Under the pieces are notes generated by a model. That model was not told the DNA's origin, did not search any database, and saw only the letters and a list, made by a program, of their open reading frames with translations. DNA of 64,000 nucleotides from NCBI RefSeq assembly GCF_051195235.1, contig NZ_JBNFZM010000004.1, forward strand, positions 355,800 through 419,799, in the 5' to 3' direction. Below are positions 7,670-14,314 of the stretch, one piece after another. The DNA is from Tateyamaria sp947503385. GTDB taxonomy: Bacteria; Pseudomonadota; Alphaproteobacteria; Rhodobacterales; Rhodobacteraceae. Numbering within the stretch: position 1 is the stretch's first letter; each line of letters opens with the position of its first letter. The translations under genes were made by a program, and so were the position numbers.

Positions 7670-7828
7670 TTAGTCTCGATCCGGCGGTGGTATCTCGCGT
7701 CGTTCGGCCCAGTCTTTTACGACGCTGTAAATGTCCTGCGCGGTCGGGGTCGAACGCCATCTTTCGAGTTCAGCCAACGCGTCGCGCAAGTCGTCAGGGA
7801 CGAAGGTGGGCCATTTCGGTCCGTTCAA
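7670..7828 (-). CDS. 52-aa hypothetical protein with TTG start
   Basis: The ORF reads MNGPKWPTFVPDDLRDALAE then LERWRSTPTAQDIYSVVKDW and ends REIPPPDRD. The only available start is TTG at 7828, with AGAGG about 9 bases upstream; an in-frame stop lies a few codons further up. The amphipathic helices and acidic-basic pattern look like a real small soluble protein. It is the upstream gene of a minus-strand pair and starts about 130 bases from the tRNA-Ser 3' end, where an integrase would be expected. Function unknown. Confidence 0.45.
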   Translation of the reverse strand: MNGPKWPTFVPDDLRDALAELERWRSTPTAQDIYSVVKDWAERREIPPPDRD

Positions 7829-7959
7829 CTGATTTGCCTCTAACCGTTACGCGACGTCACTAAACGTCGCTCGCAATGGGTACAAAAGTGGACCTCAGGT
7901 GGACCTCGATCCATTTGGAAAAATATTTTCTATGATTTTCAATGTCTTAATGAAGTCTT

Positions 7960-8049
7960 TGGCGGAGAGACAGGGATTCGAACCCTGGGTGGGCTTGCAC
8001 CCACAACGGTTTTCGAGACCGCCCCGTTCGACCACTCCGGCACCTCTCC
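7960..8049 (-). tRNA. tRNA-Ser (anticodon CGA)
   Basis: On the minus strand the gene begins GGAGAGGTGCCGGAGTGG and ends TCTCTCC-G-CCA. The acceptor stem GGAGAGG/TCTCTCC pairs over 7 bases with one G-U, the T-arm is GGTTCGAATCC, and a long variable arm (GTGGGTGCAAGCCCAC) marks a class II tRNA. The anticodon loop CTCGAAA gives CGA, reading UCG. CCA is encoded (7960-7962). The 3' end faces the accessory region at 1-7960, as expected if an element integrated into this tRNA. Confidence 0.95.
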
Positions 8050-8204
8050 GCGGGGGTCTGTCCGGTGCGTTTAGAGCCAAGACCGACCAGAGGCAAGGCG
8101 GTTTTTGCCTGTTAACGCTTTCACGAGGATTTTGATGGACGCGGGCACTTTTTCGCATAGGCTTTTACCAATCGTTAACGAACCTCTGTCCCGAAAGGAT
8201 GCCC

Positions 8205-9041
8205 ATGCACGCCGTGCGTTTTGTCACAGTTTCTTTGGTCTTTGCCCTCGCTCTTGTTCTGATGCCGCGCCTCGCGGATGCAGCGGACCGGGCCAAGCTG
8301 GAAGCGTTTCTCGAAGTGACCGGTTTCGATGTCGCGTTGGAAAGCATTCGGCTGTCTGCGGAATCCGCACCGGACATGCTGGGGATGCAGGCGGAAGATT
8401 TCGGCTCTGAATGGACACGGCTCACCAATGAGGTTTTTGACACCAAAGTGATGCATGATCTGGCACTCGATATCCTTGAAAAGACGCTGAGTGACGACCT
8501 GCTGACCCATGCCGCCGACTTCTATGCCACTGATCTTGGCAAGCGGCTGGTTGTGGCGGAAAACGCCTCGCATCTCAAGGAAGAGGGTGAAGTAAAGGAT
8601 GAAAGCGGCGCCGCGATCATCGCAGGCCTGACCAGCATCAAGAGCCCGCGGCTCGATTATCTGGCGCGGATGAACGCCGCATCGGATTCCGCCGGTGTTG
8701 CCGTGCGCGCCATTCAGGAGGTGCAGGTGCGTTTTCTCATGGCCGCCGCGGGGGCGGGCGTGATCGAATTGCAACTGGAAGAGGGCGACCTGCGCGAATT
8801 GCTGAGCAACGACAAGGAAATACTCGAAGAGAGCATCGCCGAGGGTGCAATGACCGGGGCGGCCTATACCTACCAGTCGTTTTCGGACCAAGAGGTGCTT
8901 GAATACGCCAAAGCGCTGGAACACCCCAAGATGCGCGAAGTCTATGACCTGATGAACGCGGTCCAATACGAGATTATGGCCAATCGGTTCGAAGCGCTGG
9001 CCATCGAAATGCAGGACCTGCAACCCAGTCAGGAGTTGTAG
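8205..9041 (+). CDS. DUF2059 family secreted protein
   Basis: A 278-aa protein with a signal peptide (MHAVRFVTVSLVFALALVLM to ADAADRA). The body is helical, with the DUF2059 pattern of a small helical bundle (about 60-130: ALDILEKTLSDDLLTHAADF, then FYATDLGKRL), where DUF2059 proteins carry a conserved YxSxxGK-like turn. ATG 8205 is preferred over ATG 8199 because AAAGG is then correctly spaced. The protein should be periplasmic. The next gene, 3 bases downstream, has the same fold pattern, so the two form an operon of tandem paralogues. The family's biochemical role is unknown. Confidence 0.75.
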   Translation: MHAVRFVTVSLVFALALVLMPRLADAADRAKLEAFLEVTGFDVALESIRLSAESAPDMLGMQAEDFGSEWTRLTNEVFDTKVMHDLALDILEKTLSDDLLTHAADFYATDLGKRLVVAENASHLKEEGEVKDESGAAIIAGLTSIKSPRLDYLARMNAASDSAGVAVRAIQEVQVRFLMAAAGAGVIELQLEEGDLRELLSNDKEILEESIAEGAMTGAAYTYQSFSDQEVLEYAKALEHPKMREVYDLMNAVQYEIMANRFEALAIEMQDLQPSQEL

Positions 9042-9044
9042 GGG

Positions 9045-9818
9045 ATGCGCGCGGCGGCTCTCGCAACTGCACTTTGGCTGACAGCATTGGCCGCGCAGGC
9101 GGACAGCGCCAGTGACCAGTTGTTCGATGCGATGGGCATTCCGGGACTGATTGCGGCCTTTGCCAAGGATGGGCAACAGACGATCCCCGATCTGAATGCC
9201 GGATTTCTTGATGGACAGGGCGGCGATGTGTTCGTCGAGACGGCACAGCGGCTATACGATCCGGCGCGGCTGGAAACCGAACTGCGCGCGCAATTTGGCG
9301 AACGGCTGGACCCGCAGGACGCACGTCAGGCGGTTGTCTTCTTTGACAGCGATCAGGGTCAGCGGATCGTCGCCATCGAGGTCGAAGCGCGCAGGGCGAT
9401 GGTCGATGACGTGCTGGAGGAGGCGGCAAAGGCGGCCAGCGATACGGCAAGCGCTGACGTTCTGCGCCTGATCTCGGTGCGCGATCTGGTGGAGGTGAAC
9501 ACAGACATCGCAATCGCGGCACGGTTTGCGTTCTATGACGGACTGTCGGTCGCCGCACCGGGGATCGACACCCCCGAGATAGAAGGCCAGCGCGGTATCG
9601 TGGCCGAGGACACCCGTGCGTGGATCACAGGCTATTACATGCTGGTGGCGTCAGCGTTGCAGGAGGACGACCTCGACACCTATGCCGCATTCTGGGAAAC
9701 GGATGTCGGGCAGGGGGTGGATGCCGCGCTGTCGCAGGCCTTTGAACAAAGCTATGTGACCTTGTCCCATGGCTTGGGTCAGTTGGTCGGGCGGATGCTA
9801 CCGCAGAATGATCTCTAG
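9045..9818 (+). CDS. DUF2059-like secreted protein, tandem paralogue
   Basis: A 257-aa protein with a signal peptide (MRAAALATALWLTALAAQA). VVFFDSDQGQRIVAIEVEAR (about 105-125) matches the equivalent FYATDLGKRLVVAEN helix-turn of the previous gene, and TYAAFWETDVGQGVDAALSQ near the C-terminus repeats the pattern, so it is a divergent DUF2059-type protein with an internal repeat of the half-domain. It starts 3 bases after the stop of the upstream gene. Expected to be periplasmic; function unknown. Confidence 0.7.
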   Translation: MRAAALATALWLTALAAQADSASDQLFDAMGIPGLIAAFAKDGQQTIPDLNAGFLDGQGGDVFVETAQRLYDPARLETELRAQFGERLDPQDARQAVVFFDSDQGQRIVAIEVEARRAMVDDVLEEAAKAASDTASADVLRLISVRDLVEVNTDIAIAARFAFYDGLSVAAPGIDTPEIEGQRGIVAEDTRAWITGYYMLVASALQEDDLDTYAAFWETDVGQGVDAALSQAFEQSYVTLSHGLGQLVGRMLPQNDL

Positions 9819-9823
9819 GCCCC

Positions 9824-9852
9824 TTGACTTGCTGTGATGATGCGCGGATAAG
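9824..9852 (+). promoter_or_regulatory. sigma-70 type promoter for rplU-rpmA
   Basis: TTGACT (9824-9829), a 17-base spacer and GATAAG (9847-9852) form a near-consensus housekeeping promoter just after the stop of the DUF2059 gene. Transcription would begin near 9859, giving a leader of about 130 bases before rplU. Confidence 0.6.
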
Positions 9853-9863
9853 CCCGCATCCCT

Positions 9864-9914
9864 GCCAGTGCTATGCGCTGGCGGTTTTTGATTCAACTCT
9901 GCCCCCTGCGGGGC
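9864..9914 (+). promoter_or_regulatory. hairpins in the rplU leader
   Basis: GCCAG (9864-9868) pairs with CTGGC (9878-9882) and is followed by GGTTTTT, and GCCCC (9901-9905) pairs with GGGGC (9910-9914). The first looks like a small attenuator downstream of the predicted promoter. It could instead be a weak terminator of the preceding DUF2059 operon. No known L21-leader consensus was identified. Confidence 0.35.
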
Positions 9915-9991
9915 ACGCTGTTCGAGGCGGCTGATGCCGAAACGCCGGGGGACCCCGGGGCCACAGGACGCGGCAGACAAAGGAACGAAAT

Positions 9992-10678
9992 ATGTTCGCG
10001 GTTCTTAAAACCGGCGGCAAACAGTACAAAGTTCAATCGGGCGACACGCTCCGCGTTGAAAAACTGGCCGCAAATGCAGGTGATACCGTCCAATTCAACC
10101 ATGTGCTCATGATCGGTGGCGATGCGCCGCAGGTCGGCAGCCCCGTGGTCGAGGACGCAGGCGTTCAGGCCGAAGTCATCGAACAGATCAAAGGCCCAAA
10201 GACGATCAACTTCGTCAAGCGCCGCCGGAAGCACAGCTCCAAGCGCACCAAGGGCCACCGCCAGCAACTGACGCTGGTGCGGATCACCGACATCCTCGCC
10301 AAGGGCGCAGGTAAATCCGGTGTGATGGCTGCCGAAAACGGCGCAGGTTTTGGCGTTGCCGCTGCAACCCCTGCCGCCGCTCCGAAGAAAGCCAAAAAGG
10401 CAGAGGCACCCAAAGCCGACGCCCCGAAGGCCGAAGAAAAGAAAGCCGCCCCCAAGAAAGCCGCCAAGGCGGACGCGGGCGCGGACGATCTCAAGCAACT
10501 GTCGGGCGTTGGCCCCGCGCTTGAGAAGAAACTGCACGAAGCTGGCGTGACCACCTTTGCGCAGATCGCAGCATGGACGCCCGAGGATGTGGCTGCTATG
10601 GACGAGATACTGTCTTTCAAAGGCCGGATCGAGCGTGAAGGCTGGATCGAACAGGCCAAAGAAAAGACACAAGGCTAA
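9992..10678 (+). CDS. rplU: 50S ribosomal protein L21 with C-terminal helix-hairpin-helix extension
   Basis: Residues 1 to about 103 are L21 (MFAVLKTGGKQYKVQSGDTL, then FVKRRRKHSSKRTKGHRQQL), which binds 23S rRNA in the large subunit. The family is normally about 103 residues; this protein has 228. The extra part is an Ala/Lys/Pro-rich linker (about 120-165) followed by LKQLSGVGPALEKKLHEAGV and a further helix, a helix-hairpin-helix domain. Such tails occur on L21 in Rhodobacteraceae. AAAGGAACGAAAT precedes the ATG. rpmA follows after 12 bases, the usual operon partner. Confidence 0.95.
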   Translation: MFAVLKTGGKQYKVQSGDTLRVEKLAANAGDTVQFNHVLMIGGDAPQVGSPVVEDAGVQAEVIEQIKGPKTINFVKRRRKHSSKRTKGHRQQLTLVRITDILAKGAGKSGVMAAENGAGFGVAAATPAAAPKKAKKAEAPKADAPKAEEKKAAPKKAAKADAGADDLKQLSGVGPALEKKLHEAGVTTFAQIAAWTPEDVAAMDEILSFKGRIEREGWIEQAKEKTQG

Positions 10679-10690
10679 GGAGAGAGACGC

Positions 10691-10960
10691 ATGGCACATA
10701 AAAAAGCAGGCGGTTCATCCCGGAACGGTCGCGACTCCGCGGGCCGCCGTCTTGGCGTGAAACTCTACGGTGGCCAAGCGGCCATTCCCGGCAATATCAT
10801 CGTGCGTCAGCGCGGGACCAAGTTCTGGCCCGGCGAAGGCGTTGGTATGGGCAAAGATCACACAATCTTTGCAACAGTCGATGGCGCCGTAACCTTCCAC
10901 AAAGGCCTCAAGGGTCGCACATTTATTTCCGTGCTCCCGGCAGCGGAGGCTGCAGAATAA
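10691..10960 (+). CDS. rpmA: 50S ribosomal protein L27
   Basis: An 89-aa protein of normal family length, with the diagnostic start MAHKKAGGSSRNGRDSAGRR, whose flexible N-terminus reaches the peptidyl-transferase centre. It then reads GVKLYGGQAAIPGNIIVRQR and GTKFWPGEGVGMGKDHTIFA. It lies 12 bases after rplU with GGAGAGAGACGC as ribosome-binding site. A strong intrinsic terminator follows at 10989, closing the operon. Confidence 0.98.
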   Translation: MAHKKAGGSSRNGRDSAGRRLGVKLYGGQAAIPGNIIVRQRGTKFWPGEGVGMGKDHTIFATVDGAVTFHKGLKGRTFISVLPAAEAAE

Positions 10961-10988
10961 GCCGTACCCAGAGGGTTTTGACAAAATC

Positions 10989-11018
10989 AGGGATCGGCGG
11001 AAACGCCGGTCCCTTTTT
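10989..11018 (+). terminator. intrinsic terminator of rplU-rpmA
   Basis: AGGGATCGGC (10989-10998) and GCCGGTCCCT (11005-11014) form a 10-base stem with one G-U pair and a GGAAAC loop, followed by a T tract. It sits 28 bases after the rpmA stop. Confidence 0.85.
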
Positions 11019-11056
11019 CGTTTCCGCCATTTCCCGCAAAAAGCGAGGACGGTCTG

Positions 11057-11560
11057 ATGACAGACCACATGACAACCGAACGCCTGACCCTGCGCCATCC
11101 CCGGATGCAGGATGCGGCGACGATTGCGGCATTGGTGGGCGATCTGGAGGTCTCGCGCTGGCTGACGCGCGTGCCGCACCCGTACACATTGCAGGATGCG
11201 CAGGACTTTGTCGGTCGCGTCGCGGTGGGCGGCAGCAACACCTTTGTCATTTGTGTGGGCGATCAGGTCGTGGGGTGCATCGGCACGCAGGCGCAGTTGG
11301 GTTATTGGCTGGGCCAGAACCATTGGGGCCGTGGATATGCGTCCGAGGCGGCGCGGGCCATGGTCGCCCGCCACTTTGGCTTGGGCCATTCAGAATTGGA
11401 CAGCGGCCATTTCGCTGAAAACGTCGCGTCGCGCCGCGTGCTGGAAAAGCTCGGCTTTGTCCGCACGTCGCAGGAGCAGGCCAAATGCCCTGCAACCGGC
11501 GACCGGCATGTGTTGCAACGCATGGTTCTGACCCAAGATATGTGGGAGGCGCAGACATGA
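11057..11560 (+). CDS. GNAT family N-acetyltransferase (RimJ/RimL-like)
   Basis: A 167-aa protein with the RimJ/RimL-like GNAT layout: TERLTLRHPRMQDAATIAAL at the start, the strand VVGCIGTQAQLGYWLGQNHW (about 72-92), the acetyl-CoA binding segment RGYASEAARAMV and ENVASRRVLEKLGF (about 120-133). Such enzymes acetylate N-termini or small amines; the substrate is unknown. The ATG follows a GAGGACGGTCTG leader. The stop overlaps the start of the next GNAT gene by ATGA. It opens a block of three GNAT genes and a LysE exporter between rpmA and obgE. Confidence 0.85.
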   Translation: MTDHMTTERLTLRHPRMQDAATIAALVGDLEVSRWLTRVPHPYTLQDAQDFVGRVAVGGSNTFVICVGDQVVGCIGTQAQLGYWLGQNHWGRGYASEAARAMVARHFGLGHSELDSGHFAENVASRRVLEKLGFVRTSQEQAKCPATGDRHVLQRMVLTQDMWEAQT

Positions 11561-12108
11561 ACACAGCATCCAAACCGATCCTACAGGGCCCCCGCGTCAC
11601 CTTGCGCGATGTGGCCGATGGCGATGTCGATGGGCGGTTTGCCCTTGGCAACACACCCGACATTGTCCGCATGTTCGGCGGCGATCCTGCACAGGTGCGC
11701 GACATCACCCGCGACGCGGCACAGGCTTGGGTCGACGCTCAGCGGGCAGAGATGCACGCGTGGGTGATCGAGGCGCATGGCGCACTGATTGGTGCGATCC
11801 GCCTGCACAGTGTGAACCCGGTGGACAAGCGCGCCCAGATTGCCATTGGCATTCTGGACCCGGCGGCCTTGGGCAAGGGCCTTGGCACCGAAGCCATGCA
11901 ACTGTTGGCGGCACACGCGTTTGACGACATGGGCCTGCACCGGCTGGGATGTCGCGTGCTGGACTTCAACACCCGCGCCATTGCGGCATATGAAAAGGTG
12001 GGTTTTGTCGTAGAGGGGCGCGAACGCGAATCCGCCATCATCGGTTCGGACTGGCATGATGACCTGATCATGGGCCTGCTCGACCGCGATCTGGCGCGGC
12101 TGTCATGA
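11557..12108 (+). CDS. GNAT family N-acetyltransferase
   Basis: A 183-aa protein starting at the ATG that overlaps the previous stop. It shows the RimJ-type pattern: GPRVTLRDVADGDVDGRFAL, AQIAIGILDPAALGKGLGTEA (the Q/R-x-x-G-x-G/A acetyl-CoA loop) and LHRLGCRVLDFNTRAIAAYEKVGF, which is the canonical GNAT motif B, ending with EGRERES. The family transfers acetyl from acetyl-CoA to amines, including ribosomal protein N-termini or antibiotics; the substrate here is not known. Its stop overlaps the start of the LysE gene. Confidence 0.88.
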   Translation: MNTASKPILQGPRVTLRDVADGDVDGRFALGNTPDIVRMFGGDPAQVRDITRDAAQAWVDAQRAEMHAWVIEAHGALIGAIRLHSVNPVDKRAQIAIGILDPAALGKGLGTEAMQLLAAHAFDDMGLHRLGCRVLDFNTRAIAAYEKVGFVVEGRERESAIIGSDWHDDLIMGLLDRDLARLS

Positions 12109-12704
12109 GCGTCGCGGCCCTGTCCTTTGCCGTGTTCGCGGCCAGTCAGGTGGGCACGCCGGGACCGGCCAACATGGCGTTGCTGGCCACCGGGGCGCGG
12201 TTCGGATTTCGCACCGCGTTGCCCTTTGTGGCCGGTGTCGCTTTGGGCAAGCAATTCGTGATCTGGCCTGTGGGCTTTGGCTTGATGGAACTGGCCGACC
12301 GCGCGCCGTGGATCTTCGAAACACTCAAATGGGTGTCAGCGGCCTACATTATCTGGCTCGCTTGGAAAGTGGCCAATCTGCGCCTGAACACCAAAGCCGA
12401 GGCACGCGCGCCGGGCTTTGCCGCAGGGCTGATCGTACACCCGCTCAATCCCAAGGCATGGGCCATGATCGTCGCAGGGTTCACCGGATTTGTGGCGCCG
12501 GGCACAGACCCTCTTATCGCGACGGCAACCATTGGCGGCATATTGCTCGCCTGTCAGGTGCTTTTGCACCCGATTTGGACACTTGCCGGAGACCGCATCG
12601 CGCGCACCCTCGCGGGGACGCGCAGCGAACCCTATCTGATGTATACCCTTGCGGCCCTGACGGTCGCATCGGTCCTGTTTGTTTTGTTCGGAGGAGGGAC
12701 ATAG
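12105..12704 (+). CDS. LysE/RhtB family amino-acid exporter
   Basis: A 199-aa integral membrane protein. The N-terminus carries the family signature SQVGTPGPANMALLATGARFG (the GPxxxxL motif) and there are about six hydrophobic segments; FAAGLIVHPLNPKAWAMIVA holds the conserved NPKA motif. LysE/RhtB proteins export amino acids or related small metabolites across the inner membrane. The start ATG overlaps the upstream GNAT stop (ATGAGCG), so co-expression with the acetyltransferases is likely. Confidence 0.85.
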   Translation: MSVAALSFAVFAASQVGTPGPANMALLATGARFGFRTALPFVAGVALGKQFVIWPVGFGLMELADRAPWIFETLKWVSAAYIIWLAWKVANLRLNTKAEARAPGFAAGLIVHPLNPKAWAMIVAGFTGFVAPGTDPLIATATIGGILLACQVLLHPIWTLAGDRIARTLAGTRSEPYLMYTLAALTVASVLFVLFGGGT

Positions 12705-12706
12705 CA

Positions 12707-13243
12707 ATGGAGATGGAAAAGATCGTGGCACAAACGGTGATCGAGACGGAGCGGTTCGATCTGCGCCCCGTGCGCAAGTCCGACATGGGCCTGATCGAAA
12801 TGTATACGAGTGATCTGCGTGTCGCGCGCATGACCACGTCGATCCCACACCCGATCCCGCCGGGCAGCACCGAAGCCTTTGTGTCCCGCGCCATGGCCGA
12901 CGACCGCGAAGAGGACGTGTGGATAATGGACGGGCTGAAATCAGACCGGGCCGAAGTGATGGGGCTGATCTCGCTCAGCCGTCTGGATCGGAACCAGTCC
13001 GAAGTGGTCTACTGGGTCGCGCCCCATTTCTGGAACACGGGTCTGGCCTCCGACGCGGTCGAGGCGCTGGTGCAGACCAATCCAATGCAGAACGACACCA
13101 TGTTCGCCAGTGTCTTTCAGGACAACCCGGCCTCGGCCCGTGTCCTGACCCATTGCGGGTTCAAGTACCTTGGCGACGCCGAAAACTACTCGGTCGCGCG
13201 GGATGCCAATGTGCCCACGTGGACCTATAGCCGTAAACTGTGA
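12707..13243 (+). CDS. GNAT family N-acetyltransferase
   Basis: A 178-aa protein with the same RimJ/RimL-like plan: TERFDLRPVRKSDMGLIEMY, a strand VYWVAPHFWNTGLASDAVEAL (about 100-120) holding the CoA-binding turn, and DNPASARVLTHCGFKYLG. GGAGGAGGG lies about 10 bases before the ATG at 12707, just after the LysE stop, so it belongs to the same operon. The longer in-frame ORF from 12308 overlaps lysE and is not used. Substrate unknown. A GC-rich hairpin (13248-13262) follows. Confidence 0.82.
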   Translation: MEMEKIVAQTVIETERFDLRPVRKSDMGLIEMYTSDLRVARMTTSIPHPIPPGSTEAFVSRAMADDREEDVWIMDGLKSDRAEVMGLISLSRLDRNQSEVVYWVAPHFWNTGLASDAVEALVQTNPMQNDTMFASVFQDNPASARVLTHCGFKYLGDAENYSVARDANVPTWTYSRKL

Positions 13244-13247
13244 TTGC

Positions 13248-13262
13248 GGGGGCGGTGCCCCC
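13248..13262. repeat. GGGGGC-GGT-GCCCCC hairpin element
   Basis: GGGGGC (13248-13253), GGT and GCCCCC (13257-13262) form a perfect 6-bp hairpin in the 36-base gap between the GNAT stop and the obgE start. The same stem with TCT in the loop recurs at 19272-19286, and a CTGGGGC-AGC-GCCCCAG version at 27453-27469, suggesting a recurrent intergenic element rather than a classical terminator (no T tract). Confidence 0.5.
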
Positions 13263-13279
13263 ACGTTAGGACGCCGTCC

Positions 13280-14314
13280 ATGAAGTTTCTTGACCTGACC
13301 AAAGTCTACATCCGCTCCGGCGCGGGCGGAAACGGGTGTATCTCGTTCCGCCGTGAAAAGTACATCGAATATGGCGGCCCCGACGGCGGTGATGGTGGTA
13401 AGGGCGGGTCGGTCATCGCAGAGGCGGTGGACGGGCTCAACACCCTGATTGATTTCCGCTACCAGCAGCACTTTTTCGCCAAGAACGGCCAGCCCGGCAT
13501 GGGCCGTCAGCGCACCGGCAAGGATGGCGATGACATCGTGCTGCGCGTGCCTGCGGGGACCGAGATCCTCGACGAGGATCAGGAAACGGTGATCGCCGAT
13601 CTGGTCAATGTGGGCGACACGGTCGAACTGGCGCGCGGCGGCAATGGCGGCTGGGGCAACCTGCATTTCAAATCCGCCACCAATCAGGCCCCGCGCCGGT
13701 CCAATCCGGGGCAGGAGGGGGTGGAGCGCACGCTGTGGCTGCGGCTCAAGCTGATTGCCGACGTGGGTCTGCTGGGCCTGCCCAATGCGGGCAAGTCGAC
13801 ATTCCTGGCCACCACCTCCAATGCACGGCCCAAGATTGCGGATTATCCTTTCACCACGCTGCACCCCAATCTGGGCGTTGTGGGCGTCGACAACACGGAA
13901 TTTGTCGTGGCCGACATCCCCGGCCTGATCGAAGGTGCGTCCGAAGGGCGCGGCTTGGGCGATCTGTTCCTTGGCCATGTGGAACGTTGTGCGGTGCTGT
14001 TGCATCTGCTGGACGGCACCTCCGACACGGTGGCAGAGGATTACGCCACCATCATCGGAGAGCTTGAGGCCTACGGCGGCGATCTGGCCGACAAGCCACG
14101 CGTGACGGTGCTCAACAAGATCGACGCACTGGATGAAGAAGAGCGTGCAAGCGCCCGTTCTAAATTGGAAACAGCAAGCGGCGGACCCGTAATGATGATG
14201 TCTTCTGTCGCGCGCGAAGGTGTGACAGAGGTGCTGCGCACCGTGCGCAACCAGATCGACGACGACCGCCTGCGCCACCGTCCCGCAGAAGAGGCTGAAC
14301 CGTGGCGTCCCTGA
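13280..14314 (+). CDS. obgE: GTPase ObgE/CgtA
   Basis: A 344-aa protein. The Obg domain (about 1-160) has MKFLDLTKVYIRSGAGGNGC and the Gly-rich GGPDGGDGGKGGSV. The G domain holds GLPNAGKST (G1), DIPGLIEGASEGRGLG (G3) and NKIDAL (G4). Obg associates with the 50S subunit and couples ribosome assembly and growth to GTP/ppGpp. Alpha-proteobacterial CgtA is essential for growth and cell-cycle progression. The ATG at 13280 was chosen from the conserved N-terminus over the GTG at 13244. proB overlaps its 3' end by 13 bases. Confidence 0.97.
   Translation: MKFLDLTKVYIRSGAGGNGCISFRREKYIEYGGPDGGDGGKGGSVIAEAVDGLNTLIDFRYQQHFFAKNGQPGMGRQRTGKDGDDIVLRVPAGTEILDEDQETVIADLVNVGDTVELARGGNGGWGNLHFKSATNQAPRRSNPGQEGVERTLWLRLKLIADVGLLGLPNAGKSTFLATTSNARPKIADYPFTTLHPNLGVVGVDNTEFVVADIPGLIEGASEGRGLGDLFLGHVERCAVLLHLLDGTSDTVAEDYATIIGELEAYGGDLADKPRVTVLNKIDALDEEERASARSKLETASGGPVMMMSSVAREGVTEVLRTVRNQIDDDRLRHRPAEEAEPWRP

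Noticed and set aside
1..7960. Second copy of the tRNA-Ser 3' end as an attachment site
   Set aside because: No repeat of the 3' T-arm/acceptor sequence was found between 1 and 7900; it may lie left of the window.
8175..9176. 333-aa minus-strand ORF opposite the DUF2059 gene
   Set aside because: Antisense shadow of a gene with signal peptide and conserved motifs; high-GC codon bias creates such frames.
12941..14278. 445-aa minus-strand ORF opposite obgE
   Set aside because: Shadow of obgE, which has all G motifs on the plus strand.
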